From the NCBI GenBank assembly GCA_946186495.1, contig CAMHNQ010000001.1:1-64000 (forward strand): a DNA stretch of 64,000 bases, in the 5' to 3' direction. Within the stretch, counting starts at the first letter, position 1, and each line of letters begins with the position of its first letter. Below, piece after piece: positions 9,620 through 18,536 of this stretch. Made by a program: the position numbers and the translations under genes. The notes under the pieces are model-generated. The model saw only the letters and a list, made by a program, of their open reading frames with translations, did not search any database and was not told the DNA's origin. This DNA is from an uncultured Bacteroidales bacterium (lineage in GTDB: Bacteria; Bacteroidota; Bacteroidia; Bacteroidales; WCHB1-69).

Positions 9620-10465
9620 TTACCCGTAATTCTCGATCAGGTATTTCACAAACTGCGGGTCGCTGAAGTTGACGGTGCCCGTGTCGTGCTGGTTCAGCGT
9701 GGCAATCTTGGCCATCTCTTCGTCGGAGAGGGTGAAGTTGAAGATGTCAAGATTCTGGGCCATGCGCTCCTTGTGGCTGCTCTTGGGGATGGCCACGATG
9801 CCGCGCTGGAGGAGCCATCGCAAGGCCACCTGCGCCGCGCTTTTCCCGTACGTCGCGCCGATCTTCGCCAGTTCCTCGCTCTTCACGACCCCCTCGACGC
9901 CCTGACCGCCCAACGGCCCCCAAGCCATCATGCGGGTGCCGAAATCGTTCAGCAGAGGCTCGATGCCCGTCTGCTGAATCAGCGTGTTGCACTGCAACTG
10001 GTTCACCATCGGCTTCACCTCCACATAGTGGGCGAAGTCGAAGAAGCGGCCCGCCTGGAAGTTGCTCACGCCGATGGCGCGCACCTTGCCGTCTTTGTAG
10101 GCCTTCTCCATCGCCCGCCAGGATCCGAACACGTCGCCGTAAGCCTGGTGGATGAGCATCAGGTCGATGTAGTCGGTCTGCAGCTTGCGCAGGCTCTCAT
10201 CGATGCTCCTCGCGGCCTTCTCCTCGCCGGCATTCGAGATCCATACTTTTGTGACGAGGAAGAGGTCCTCGCGTTTGATTCCGCTCTTGCGCCAGGCATT
10301 GCCCACGCCCTCTTCGTTGGCGTATGCCTGCGCCGTGTCAATCAGTCGGTAGCCTACGCTCAGCGCGTCGCTTACGCAACGTTCACATTCTTGAGGGCTG
10401 ACGAGGAACACTCCGTAGCCGAGGAGCGGCATTTCCACACCGTTCGATAATTTGAGGTAATCCAT
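9620..10465 (-). CDS. Aldo/keto reductase
   Basis: A 281-residue TIM-barrel NADPH-dependent reductase. The catalytic set is visible: D44 and Y49 in LIDTAQAYANEEGVG, the lysine in LVTKVWI and the histidine in LMLIHQ. The family signatures VRAIGVSNF and IPKSSHKERMAQN (the cofactor-phosphate loop) are also present. It resembles the 2,5-diketo-D-gluconate reductase/YafB-like group; the substrate cannot be read from sequence. First gene of a likely operon with the SDR and NTF2-like genes, with a -7 box 55 bases upstream. Confidence 0.9.
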   Translation of the reverse strand: MDYLKLSNGVEMPLLGYGVFLVSPQECERCVSDALSVGYRLIDTAQAYANEEGVGNAWRKSGIKREDLFLVTKVWISNAGEEKAARSIDESLRKLQTDYIDLMLIHQAYGDVFGSWRAMEKAYKDGKVRAIGVSNFQAGRFFDFAHYVEVKPMVNQLQCNTLIQQTGIEPLLNDFGTRMMAWGPLGGQGVEGVVKSEELAKIGATYGKSAAQVALRWLLQRGIVAIPKSSHKERMAQNLDIFNFTLSDEEMAKIATLNQHDTGTVNFSDPQFVKYLIENYG

Positions 10466-10519
10466 AACTTCTGTAAATAAATAACATTAATCACTTGTCA
10501 TTATGTCTTTTTGACGGTG

Positions 10520-10527
10520 CAAAAATA
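10520..10527 (-). promoter_or_regulatory. -7 box for the aldo/keto reductase operon
   Basis: TATTTTTG followed by CACC on the minus strand, 55 bases before the ATG at 10465. The rest of the spacer to 10703 shows no gene. Confidence 0.65.
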
Positions 10528-10703
10528 AAACTTTTCAAGATTCGAAAGTTTTACAAAAGGTGTCATTGTTTTCACAAATTGCAGGATGAATGACCTCCAT
10601 GCGGAACTGCCTAAAGAGTCATAGCTTCCGCTGTGGAAAATTGTAAAAAGATTACACTAAATACTTGTTTTTCAATATGTTGCAAATTTATTTAAGAGCA
10701 AGA

Positions 10704-10724
10704 CAGGCTTGTCGTGACAGCCTG
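10704..10724 (-). terminator. Weak hairpin after the Omp85-like gene
   Basis: CAGGCT and AGCCTG pair around a 9-base loop just after the stop. On the minus strand it is followed by TCTTGCTCTTAAAT, not a clean T run, so termination is only possible. Confidence 0.35.
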
Positions 10725-10732
10725 GTGCGACC

Positions 10733-12244
10733 TCAGAAGCTCACCTTCACTCCGAAATGGATTTTGCCTGTTTTGAGCGATATTTTGTTGCCACGCTGTC
10801 TCGGGAGTGCGTATTCGAAGTAGAAAACGCCGCTTCTCACTCCGATGTTGACTCCGAAACCGAATCCGAATGGACAGTCAAACAAGTAGTTGTAGTGTCC
10901 TCGTTGCTCGTAGGTTCCGCCGTCAAAGAAGGCGTGGACGTCGGAGTTGCGTCCGAAAAGATAGCGGAGTTCGGCGGTATATAACAAATAGGTGGTGGCA
11001 GACAACTCGTTCTCGGTGAAACCCCGGATTTTCCCGACGCCGCCGATTTTGAACATCTCGTTGCGGTATTGCGGCCCGACCAGTGTTGAACCCGCCTGTG
11101 TGCGCAGCATCAGGGTGAACTGTTTATGCAGGGGGATGTAACCTGTGACGCTGCCGGTCAGCTTATAGGAGGTCGTAGCCAGCCGCTCTTCGGGGATTGT
11201 CGCCTCGTCAGCCTGACTGTTGGGGAGGAGGGTGCGGCGTCCCGCTGCAATGTTAGCGGAAAGGTCAAGCCCCTTTCTCGGGTTGTATAGGTAGTCCAGC
11301 AAAACCACCCTCAGCGACAGCCCGTATAGGATGTTGCGATAGTCCATGCAGGTGGTGTCAGCCGCGTTGGCCGAGCGCTTGGTGTTCAGTCGCTGCGACT
11401 GCGTGATGTCTATGTATGGCAGCAGGTGGCTGTCGTGACGGAAGTGGTAGGGGATGCCGATGTGGTAGTTCAGCGTCAAATAGGAGGTGTCCTGCTTGTC
11501 TAAACGGAAATGCCCGTCAAGGCCGAAGCGGGTCCGGAAAAGAAATGGGAACGAGGCATCGATGTTCAGGTATTGGGAGTGTCGTTCGCTGCTGCGCCAG
11601 TCAAGGGATAGGCTTTCCCCGATGTGGAAAAGGTTCTGCAGGGCGAGCGACAGCTCTCCCGTGACGGCCAATTTGCCGGTCTGCTCGTTCACTGGCTGGA
11701 ATCCGATATAACCGTCGAAACGGTTCACGGAACGTTTGTCTAAGTATATGTATAGCAGGGTTTTGTCGCCTTCAAAGGAGACGCTTGCTGGCTGGATGAC
11801 TGTGGCGAACGGGAGGTCAGACAGTTTCCTGCTCACCTCCTGGACGGTCTTTTCCGAGTAAGGAGCTCTTCGCCGAAGTCCTAAATAAGGCCACAAGTAG
11901 CTTTGGCTCAGTTTGATGTTGCCTTTCAACACGATGGAATCGACCTTGGTGTAGCGATTGCGGTCAATGTGCATCACGTATTGCGGTAGAGTATCGCCCA
12001 CCCATTCGGTGGCGAGGTTCACAGAGGCGAACGGGTAGCCGTGGTTCTCAAGGAATTGCAGAATTTTCTCTGCCGTTTCCGGGTAGTTGTCCAGGGTAAG
12101 CGCCTGGTTTTTCCGGCCGAAGACCCTGGCGTTGCGAAGCAGTGCGGTGTCGGATTCTTGGACGATGATGTCGGAGGACTGTCCAGACGCGAAAACCGTG
12201 CCCAGCAGCAAAAAAAACCCAATAACCAATGACCTATAACCCAT
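10733..12244 (-). CDS. Omp85/BamA-TamA-like outer-membrane protein
   Basis: A 503-residue outer-membrane beta-barrel protein. The start is the ATG at 12244 (MGYRSLVIGFFLLLG), which opens a signal peptide ending at about FASGQ; frame upstream of it lies inside folC. Residues of about 30-190 look like POTRA-type modules (NYPETAEKILQFLENHGYPFA, VDSIVLKGNIKLS). The rest is rich in alternating aromatic/polar barrel strands and includes KIRGF, matching the VRGF/IRGF loop of Omp85 proteins, and a final aromatic residue (VKVSF). At this length it is shorter than BamA, so a TamA-like or surface-antigen role is more likely. The start overlaps the folC stop by 11 bases, so coupling is likely. Confidence 0.85.
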   Translation of the reverse strand: MGYRSLVIGFFLLLGTVFASGQSSDIIVQESDTALLRNARVFGRKNQALTLDNYPETAEKILQFLENHGYPFASVNLATEWVGDTLPQYVMHIDRNRYTKVDSIVLKGNIKLSQSYLWPYLGLRRRAPYSEKTVQEVSRKLSDLPFATVIQPASVSFEGDKTLLYIYLDKRSVNRFDGYIGFQPVNEQTGKLAVTGELSLALQNLFHIGESLSLDWRSSERHSQYLNIDASFPFLFRTRFGLDGHFRLDKQDTSYLTLNYHIGIPYHFRHDSHLLPYIDITQSQRLNTKRSANAADTTCMDYRNILYGLSLRVVLLDYLYNPRKGLDLSANIAAGRRTLLPNSQADEATIPEERLATTSYKLTGSVTGYIPLHKQFTLMLRTQAGSTLVGPQYRNEMFKIGGVGKIRGFTENELSATTYLLYTAELRYLFGRNSDVHAFFDGGTYEQRGHYNYLFDCPFGFGFGVNIGVRSGVFYFEYALPRQRGNKISLKTGKIHFGVKVSF

Positions 12245-13577
12245 AATTGTTAAAAGCCTCCAGCACCTCTCCAACCACGAAACAGCTGCCTGTGATGAAG
12301 ATGACATCCTCGTCCTTCGCCGCCGCCTTTGCCGCCTCAACCGCTTCTTGCACGGAAGGGTAGGTGGTGCAATTGAGTCCCGCTTCCCGCATTATTGTGG
12401 CGAGTTTCTCTTGGTCCATTGCACGTTCGATGTGGGCACGGCAGACGTAGTAGGTGAACTCTTTGCGAAGGAGCGGCAGGATGCGGTCGATGTCCTTGTC
12501 GTTCACCATGCCAAAGACCACGTGGATGCGGCTGTCCCGAGTGGGGCGTTCCTCGAAGATGTTGAACATGGACAGCTTCAGGCATGCATAGTTGTGCCCC
12601 ACGTCGCAGAGGATGCGCGGCTTTTCTTCGGAGAGTACCTGCCATCGGCCAGACAGTCCGGTGTTCTCCAACATGTTACTCACGGCAGTTGCGATTTTGT
12701 CCTCCTGGATGTTGAGTACAAATTCCAGCACCCTGGCGGCTTGGTAGAAGGTGAGGATATTCTTGTCCTGGTAGTGGGCGTCGAACGGGGTGTAGAGAGA
12801 ATAGACTTTCTTGCTGGTATTATTGTCATAGATGTCAATTCTGCCATGGTAGTTCATGTATTGGTAGTGGACGTTGGCGGGGAAGAGGGGGGCGTCGTGC
12901 CGGTTGGCAATGTCCTCGAAGACGGGGAAGCTTTCGGGGTCGTATTCACCGATGACCACGGGCACTTTGTTTTTGATGATACCGGCCTTCTCGAAGGCTA
13001 TTTTTGCGATGGTATCACCAAGCAACTGTGTGTGTTCCAATGAGATGTTGGTGATGACGGAGAGTATGGGGGTGATGACGTTGGTGGCATCGAGCCGTCC
13101 GCCGAGCCCGACCTCGACGACGGCGAAATCGACCTGTTGCTTGGCGAAGTAGTGGAATGCCAGGGCGGTGGTGATTTCGAAGAAGGAAGGCTCCAGATGC
13201 GCGAACCTCTCCTGGTATTCGTCGAAAAAGGCCAGCACCTCCTCCACGGGAATCATCGCCCCGTTGATGCGGATGCGCTCACGGAAGTCGACAAGGTGCG
13301 GAGAGGTGAAAAGTCCGGTCTTGTAGCCAAGTTCCTGGAAATAGGACGAAAGGAACGATGACACGGAACCCTTTCCGTTGGTGCCGGCCACGTGCACGCA
13401 GCGCAGTCTCCGATGCGGGTTCCCGATGATGTCCAAAAGAGCCTCGATGTTCTCAAGGCCCTCCTTGTAGGCCGCACTCCCGACTTTGTGGTACATCGGG
13501 TAGGCGGCGAATATTTGGTCCAGAATTTCTTTGTAGGATTTTTTGGGGGCGCCTGAATTTTGCTTTTTCGTTTCCAT
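12234..13577 (-). CDS. folC: Dihydrofolate/folylpolyglutamate synthase
   Basis: Adds glutamate to folates in the cytosol. Seen: the ATP loop VAGTNGKGSVSSFLSS, the folate-binding FTSPHLVDFRERI, the Mur-ligase-like ALAFHYFAKQQVDFAVVEVGLGGRLDATNV, and SLEHTQLLGDTIAKIAFEKAGI. It ends with the C-terminal ligase domain (LCDVGHNYACL, VVFGMVNDKD). The start is set at METKKQ (13577) because the -7 box is at 13599-13606, inside the longer open frame. The usual length is about 430-450 residues and this is 447. Downstream it overlaps the Omp85-like gene. Confidence 0.93.
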   Translation of the reverse strand: METKKQNSGAPKKSYKEILDQIFAAYPMYHKVGSAAYKEGLENIEALLDIIGNPHRRLRCVHVAGTNGKGSVSSFLSSYFQELGYKTGLFTSPHLVDFRERIRINGAMIPVEEVLAFFDEYQERFAHLEPSFFEITTALAFHYFAKQQVDFAVVEVGLGGRLDATNVITPILSVITNISLEHTQLLGDTIAKIAFEKAGIIKNKVPVVIGEYDPESFPVFEDIANRHDAPLFPANVHYQYMNYHGRIDIYDNNTSKKVYSLYTPFDAHYQDKNILTFYQAARVLEFVLNIQEDKIATAVSNMLENTGLSGRWQVLSEEKPRILCDVGHNYACLKLSMFNIFEERPTRDSRIHVVFGMVNDKDIDRILPLLRKEFTYYVCRAHIERAMDQEKLATIMREAGLNCTTYPSVQEAVEAAKAAAKDEDVIFITGSCFVVGEVLEAFNNYGL

Positions 13578-13598
13578 ATTTATAAAAATTAGAGTTTG

Positions 13599-13606
13599 CA
13601 AAAATA
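13599..13606 (-). promoter_or_regulatory. -7 box for folC
   Basis: TATTTTTG then CAAA on the minus strand, 22 bases before the chosen ATG. It decides the folC start against longer readings. Confidence 0.7.
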
Positions 13607-13664
13607 CAAAATTTTCCCATTCCAATTGAGTTTCCTGAAGGATTTCCAGCCCTGCGGGTGATCC

Positions 13665-16600
13665 CTAATTGTCCTCCACCGCCTGCCGCATCTTTCCCAG
13701 CCAGTGGTAGGCGGCCTTGAAGGTCGGGATGTTGTGGATGCTGCAGACGAGCTTGCGGTTCGCCTCCTTGAGCTGCACCACGGGGTGGTTGGCCTGCATG
13801 AACTGGAGGAAACGGCCGAATTCGTCGGATTGGAAGTACTTCGATTGCGCGTTGCCGGTGAAATAACCGTGGAAGACCTTTTTCTTGAGGACGATTTTCT
13901 CGAAGTGGAGGTCGGCGGCAAGTATTCTCAGCGGAATGGTCTGCAGCAGCTCCTCGGTCTCGCGGGGCATGGGTCCGAAGATGTCGGTGATTTTCTTCCG
14001 GAACTCCTCTGTCTTCTGCTCGTCTTTGATGGATTCAAGCTCCTTGTAGAGGTTCATGCGTTCGGTGACGTTGGAGATGTAGGAGGAAGGGAACAGGGCC
14101 TCGATGTCGGTTTCCAGCGAGCATTCGCGGCGCAGCAGGGCGCTGTTGTCGGCCATCTGCAGGTCGCCAAGGCCTTCGTCGCCGGCGTCTTTCATCTCCT
14201 GGATGGCCTCGTTGAGGATTTTCTGGTACATGTCGTAGCCCATCTCGTTGATGAATCCGCTCTGGTCGGCGCCGAGTATGTCGCCCGCCCCCCGGATGTC
14301 GAGGTCGCGCAAGGCGATGTGGATGCCGCTTCCAATGTCGCTGAACTGCTCGATGGCCTGCAGCCGTTTTCGGGCCTGGTCGTTGAGCGTGTCCCAGGGT
14401 TTGATGAAGAGATAGCAGTAGGCCTTCAGGTTGTTGCGGCCCACGCGCCCGCGCAGCTGGTGCAGCACGTTGAGCGCGAAGTTCTGCGCGTCGTTGATGA
14501 TCATCGTGTTGGCGTTCACGATGTCTAAGCCGGACTCCACGATTGTGGTCGAGACCAGCACGTCGTACTCGCCGTTGATGAATTGCGTCATGACTTTTTC
14601 CAACTGGTCGCCCTCCATCTGCCCGTGCCCGATGGCCACACGAGCCTTCGGAACCAATCGTTGAATTAAGCCGGATAACTCTTTGATGTTGTTGATTTTG
14701 TTATGAATGACGAACACCTGTCCGCCACGGTTCAGCTCGAACTGGATGGCGTCGCGCATGATTTCCTCGTCGAAGACGTGCACTTGCGTGTCAATGGGTT
14801 GGCGGTTGGGCGGGGGAGTGGTGATGACCGAGATGTCACGGGCGCCGATGAGCGAGAATTGCAGGGTGCGCGGGATGGGCGTCGCCGACATGGTGAGGGT
14901 GTCGATGGTGGTGCGCATCTCGCGGATTTTCTCCTTCGCCGCCACCCCGAACTTCTGTTCCTCGTCGATGACCAGAAGGCCCAGGTCTTTGAAAACCACA
15001 TCCTTGCTCAGAATCCTGTGCGTGCCGATGAGGATGTCAACTTTGCCATCCTTGACGTTCTTCAGCGTCTCCTTGATTTCCTTGGGGCTTTTGAAACGGT
15101 TGATGTAGGCAATAGTGCAGGGCATGTTGGCCAAGCGGTCGCGGAAAGTGTAGTAGTGCTGCATGGAGAGCACGGTGGTGGGCACGAGCACGGCCACCTG
15201 CTTGCTGTCGCACACAGCCTTGAACGCCGCGCGGATGGCGATTTCGGTCTTGCCGAAGCCCACGTCGCCGCAGATGAGCCTGTCCATCGGGTGGTCGCTC
15301 TCCATGTCGGCCTTCACCTCGGCCAACGTCTTGATCTGGTCGGGTGTGTCCTCGTATATGAACGACGACTCTAAGGTGTTTTGCAGGTAGCTGTCGGGCG
15401 AGAAGGCGAAGCCCTTTTTGGCTTTGCGCTCGGAGTAGAGCCTGATCAGGTCGATGGCTAACTCCTTGACTCGCTTCTTGGTGCGTTCCTTCAGCTTCTC
15501 CCAGCTGCCCGAGCTCAGCTTGTGGATGGTGGGCGGGGTGCCGTCCTTGCCGACGTATTTGCTGATTTTGTGGAGCGCGTGGATGCTCAGATAGACCACG
15601 TCCCCGTCCTTGTAGCTGATTTTGATCACCTCCTGCGTGCCGCCGCCCATCTGCATCTTCTGCAACCCTTCGTACACCCCGATGCCGTGGTCGATGTGGG
15701 TGACGTAGTCGCCGGGCTGCAGGTCGTAAATCTCCCTGAGAGTCAAGGCTTCGCTCTTCTTGTAGCGGTCGCGCAGAACCATCCGCTGGAACTTGTTCCA
15801 GAACTGGTGGTCGGTGTAGAGGGCGATTTTGTGCTCCGCGTCGGTGAAACCCTCGTGAAGCACCTGCCTGATCGGCGTGTATAGCTGTTCGATCTTGAAA
15901 GCGGCGGCGTTGTGGCGGTTGTATCTGTCGAGAATGTCGAGCATCACCTTGTAAAGGCGGTCGAGCTGCGACTGAGTCTCCGACAGAAAGTAGTTTTGTA
16001 TGCCATGTTCCAGATTGTCAATCCATTCCAATAGCAGATAATCGAAACTTTTGTCGAAATCATGCTGCGGCTGCATGTTGAAGTCCATGGAAAGGGTCGG
16101 GGAGGCAATGTCCTTGGTGTTGACATACACCCGCTGGAAATCCGCCACCACCTTCAAAAAGGTTTTCTTGTCGATGATGGGAATCTCTCCAGGTGCAAAA
16201 TATTCATTATCAACAATATCTTGATACGCGGTATGGATGGTGGAGGCAATGTTGGCAGCGTGCATCTGCCAGATGACGCTGTTTTCGGGTAGGACGGCGA
16301 AGAGCGGCACGCGCTCGCCGTCGCCGGACGCTTTCTGTGAAATGGGAGTCATGATATAGACTTGCTCCACCTCTCTCACGGAGAGTTGCGTCTCGGGGTT
16401 GAAGAATCGGATGGAGTCTATACGGTCGCCCTCGAACTCGATACGGATGGGGTATTCTTCGGAATAGGAGAAGATGTCGAAGATATTGCCGCGCCAAGCG
16501 AACTGCCCGGGTTCGTAGACGAAATCCTCGGGCAAGTACTCCAACTCGTAGAGCCTGTTGAGAAATTCGTCGGAAATGATTTCCTCGCCGCGTTTCACGG

Positions 16601-17057
16601 AGAAGGATTTCCGGTCGATGTAATCCTGGGTGACAACAGTTTCCGCAACACTTTCAGGGTAGGAGACAAGGATAAGCGGTTTCGTCTCGGGCATCGACAG
16701 TTTGTGGAGGATTTCGGCGCGGAGCTTCACGTTGGAGGAGTCGGTCTCGCTCCAGCGGCTATTGCGCTTGTAGGACGAAGGGAGGTAGAGCACCCTCTTG
16801 TCCTGCAGGGTGTTGCTGCGGTCGTTGAGCAGCATCTCCATGTCGCTGTAGAAGAAGGCGGCCTCCTCGTTGTCGCGGAAGAGGAAGAGATGGGTGTTTC
16901 GGCTGTTTTCGGCCGCTTGTGCCGCGATGAAAGCGAGGGCGGAGCCTTTGATGCCGCCAATGTTCACGACCGGACGCGGTGAGACGCCCCGCAGGGCTTC
17001 TGCAAGTTCCTTTGCCTCAGTCTGATAATACTTCTGTTTCAGTTCTTCTAAGGTCAT
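13665..17057 (-). CDS. mfd: Transcription-repair coupling factor
   Basis: Mfd pushes stalled RNA polymerase off DNA lesions and recruits UvrA. The 1130-residue protein has the UvrB-like N-terminal modules (VLYLPSSYKRN, VSYPESVAE), the RNA-polymerase interaction domain (LQPGDYVTHIDHGIGVYEGL), and an RecG-like translocase: GDVGFGKTEIAIRAA (Walker A), VIDEEQKFGV (DEEQ box), TMSATPIPRTL, TIVESGLDI and QLRGRVGRN. A TRCF C-terminal domain follows. The start is MTLEELKQ at 17057; residues before it in the open frame are not Mfd-like and run across the promoter. Divergent from a greA-like gene, another factor acting on stalled polymerase. Confidence 0.96.
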   Translation of the reverse strand: MTLEELKQKYYQTEAKELAEALRGVSPRPVVNIGGIKGSALAFIAAQAAENSRNTHLFLFRDNEEAAFFYSDMEMLLNDRSNTLQDKRVLYLPSSYKRNSRWSETDSSNVKLRAEILHKLSMPETKPLILVSYPESVAETVVTQDYIDRKSFSVKRGEEIISDEFLNRLYELEYLPEDFVYEPGQFAWRGNIFDIFSYSEEYPIRIEFEGDRIDSIRFFNPETQLSVREVEQVYIMTPISQKASGDGERVPLFAVLPENSVIWQMHAANIASTIHTAYQDIVDNEYFAPGEIPIIDKKTFLKVVADFQRVYVNTKDIASPTLSMDFNMQPQHDFDKSFDYLLLEWIDNLEHGIQNYFLSETQSQLDRLYKVMLDILDRYNRHNAAAFKIEQLYTPIRQVLHEGFTDAEHKIALYTDHQFWNKFQRMVLRDRYKKSEALTLREIYDLQPGDYVTHIDHGIGVYEGLQKMQMGGGTQEVIKISYKDGDVVYLSIHALHKISKYVGKDGTPPTIHKLSSGSWEKLKERTKKRVKELAIDLIRLYSERKAKKGFAFSPDSYLQNTLESSFIYEDTPDQIKTLAEVKADMESDHPMDRLICGDVGFGKTEIAIRAAFKAVCDSKQVAVLVPTTVLSMQHYYTFRDRLANMPCTIAYINRFKSPKEIKETLKNVKDGKVDILIGTHRILSKDVVFKDLGLLVIDEEQKFGVAAKEKIREMRTTIDTLTMSATPIPRTLQFSLIGARDISVITTPPPNRQPIDTQVHVFDEEIMRDAIQFELNRGGQVFVIHNKINNIKELSGLIQRLVPKARVAIGHGQMEGDQLEKVMTQFINGEYDVLVSTTIVESGLDIVNANTMIINDAQNFALNVLHQLRGRVGRNNLKAYCYLFIKPWDTLNDQARKRLQAIEQFSDIGSGIHIALRDLDIRGAGDILGADQSGFINEMGYDMYQKILNEAIQEMKDAGDEGLGDLQMADNSALLRRECSLETDIEALFPSSYISNVTERMNLYKELESIKDEQKTEEFRKKITDIFGPMPRETEELLQTIPLRILAADLHFEKIVLKKKVFHGYFTGNAQSKYFQSDEFGRFLQFMQANHPVVQLKEANRKLVCSIHNIPTFKAAYHWLGKMRQAVEDN

Positions 17058-17071
17058 AACAAATAATCGCG

Positions 17072-17079
17072 CAAAGGTA
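17072..17079 (-). promoter_or_regulatory. -7 box for mfd
   Basis: TACCTTTG on the minus strand, 15 bases before the ATG at 17057, implying a very short leader. Confidence 0.65.
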
Positions 17080-17139
17080 CGATTTTTTGGGATTTGGCGA
17101 AGAGCCTTGGGACCACCCGTGTCAAATCGGGAAAAAGTA

Positions 17140-17147
17140 TATTTTTG
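17140..17147 (+). promoter_or_regulatory. -7 box for the greA-like gene
   Basis: TATTTTTG then CACC, 22 bases before ATG 17169. It lies 60 bases from the mfd -7 box on the opposite strand, so the two promoters are back to back. Confidence 0.7.
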
Positions 17148-17168
17148 CACCCTGAAAAAAGCATCACT

Positions 17169-17666
17169 ATGAGCAGAGGATTTGTTAAGGAAGGCGACCA
17201 GGAAGAGGTCCCGATGTTGACGCCGAGGGCCTTTTTGCCGCCCGGTGTTGAGAATTTCGTCACTACAGCCGGATTGGAGGCGTTGAAGGCTGAACGTGAG
17301 AGCATCCTGAACGAACGCAAACAATACGAAGGGGTTGACAACAACGACGCCCGCGTCAGCAACAACTACCTGACGGGCAAGCTCCGGCTCTTAGAGGAGC
17401 GCATTCACTCCGCCCGCGTGCTCGACTACGACCCGCAGCGCCAGAAAGACGTGGCATTCGGGGCAACGGTCACATTCAGGAATCTGAAAAACAACCAGAC
17501 AATGAAATATCAGATCGTCGGGGTGGACGAGGCGAATATCATGAAAGGGAAAATCTCATTCCTCTCGCCGCTCAGCAAGGTGCTGATGAACAAACGAGTA
17601 GGGGAGACGCTCTCCTTCAACACCCCGCAGGGGGAGGTTCGGATGGAAATACTGGAGGTGAAGTGA
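17169..17666 (+). CDS. GreA/GreB-family transcript cleavage factor
   Basis: A 165-residue elongation-factor-like protein that would enter the secondary channel of RNA polymerase and stimulate cleavage of backtracked RNA. The N-terminal coiled coil covers about 30-95 (VTTAGLEALKAERESIL, LRLLEERIHSARVLD), and the C-terminal FKBP-like domain has the typical VTFRNLKNNQTMKYQIVGVDEA and ISFLSPLSKVLMNKRVGET strings. An N-terminal extension of about 25 residues precedes the coiled coil, so it is a GreA relative and perhaps not the only Gre protein in the cell. Start chosen at MSRGFVKEG, downstream of the promoter. Confidence 0.85.
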   Translation: MSRGFVKEGDQEEVPMLTPRAFLPPGVENFVTTAGLEALKAERESILNERKQYEGVDNNDARVSNNYLTGKLRLLEERIHSARVLDYDPQRQKDVAFGATVTFRNLKNNQTMKYQIVGVDEANIMKGKISFLSPLSKVLMNKRVGETLSFNTPQGEVRMEILEVK

Positions 17667-17734
17667 GGGAAAACATGGCAGGCACGGCAATGGCACAGAC
17701 TTTCCCGAGGGCTTACGCCGTATCAAAAAAAATG

Positions 17735-17742
17735 TATTTTTG
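17735..17742 (+). promoter_or_regulatory. -7 box for adk
   Basis: TATTTTTG then CCAG. It would leave a leader of about 120 bases before adk; the leader contains GCCTG/CAGGC and CTGACGTCAG palindromes but no recognised riboswitch. Confidence 0.6.
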
Positions 17743-17870
17743 CCAGCGATATGCGGAGGCTTCTCCCGTCTTGGAATCCCGGCACCGCTGCCTGCCTGTG
17801 ACAGGCTAAGCGCAGTGCTGACGTCAGATAACAACAGAGAAATAACAATAACAACAAAAATAAAAATACA

Positions 17871-18440
17871 ATGATTAACATCGTCATGTTCGGAGCCCCA
17901 GGTAGTGGCAAGGGCACCCAGGCCAAACAGATGGCCGAAAAATTCCACCTCGAGCACGTCTCCACCGGCGACCTGTTCCGTTACGAGATTTCCCACAAGA
18001 CCCCGCTGGGGCTGAAAGCCCAGGAAATCATCAACCGCGGCGACCTCTGTCCCGACGACATCACCCTTGGCATGTTGCGCAACCATGTCGAAAAACACTC
18101 CGATGCCAAAGGTTTCATCTTCGACGGCGTGCCGCGTACCATCAAGCAGGCCGAAATGCTCGACGACAAGGCTTTCTTCACCAACCTCGACATCACCAAG
18201 GTCATCTACCTGAAAGTGGAGATGGAGGAAGTGCAGAAACGCATCCTCAAACGTGCCGAAATCGAACAGCGCGCCGACGACACCCCCGCCACCGTCAAAG
18301 CACGTGTCGAGAACTTCTTCGCCCAGACCATGCCGCTCGTGGAATACTACCAAAAACAGGGCAAATTGGTGGAAATCAACGGTATGCAGGATATCGAACA
18401 CGTTTTTGCAGACATCTGCAAGGTAGTGGAGAATCTGTAA
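17871..18440 (+). CDS. adk: Adenylate kinase
   Basis: Interconverts ATP, AMP and ADP in the cytosol. Seen: P-loop GAPGSGKGTQ (residues 8-17), the AMP-binding region VSTGDLFRYEI, FDGVPRTIKQAEML (usually DGFPRT, here GVPRT), and R-x-DD in QRADDTPATV. At 189 residues it is the short form without the zinc-type LID insertion, as is usual in Bacteroidota. Followed by dxr, separated by a hairpin. Confidence 0.95.
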   Translation: MINIVMFGAPGSGKGTQAKQMAEKFHLEHVSTGDLFRYEISHKTPLGLKAQEIINRGDLCPDDITLGMLRNHVEKHSDAKGFIFDGVPRTIKQAEMLDDKAFFTNLDITKVIYLKVEMEEVQKRILKRAEIEQRADDTPATVKARVENFFAQTMPLVEYYQKQGKLVEINGMQDIEHVFADICKVVENL

Positions 18441-18443
18441 TTA

Positions 18444-18496
18444 CGGTTTACGATTTGCGGTTTGCGGATAATCGAAAATCGTAAATCGCAAACCAT
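18444..18496 (+). terminator. Imperfect inverted repeat between adk and dxr
   Basis: GGTTTACGATTTGCGG and the reverse complement of CGTAAATCGCAAACC form a long imperfect stem with an extra internal copy. No T run follows, so it may be a processing site or a spacer repeat and not a strict terminator. Confidence 0.45.
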
Positions 18497-18536
18497 AGAT
18501 TGCAAATCAAAACTAACAACGGAAACAGAAACGTAT

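Noticed and set aside
12234..12340. Extended N-terminus of the Omp85-like gene reading into folC
   Set aside because: The extra residues are arginine-rich shadow of folC; the signal peptide starts at ATG 12244.
17667..17870. Possible structured RNA in the adk leader
   Set aside because: Only short palindromes are present, with no match to a known riboswitch or tRNA-like shape.
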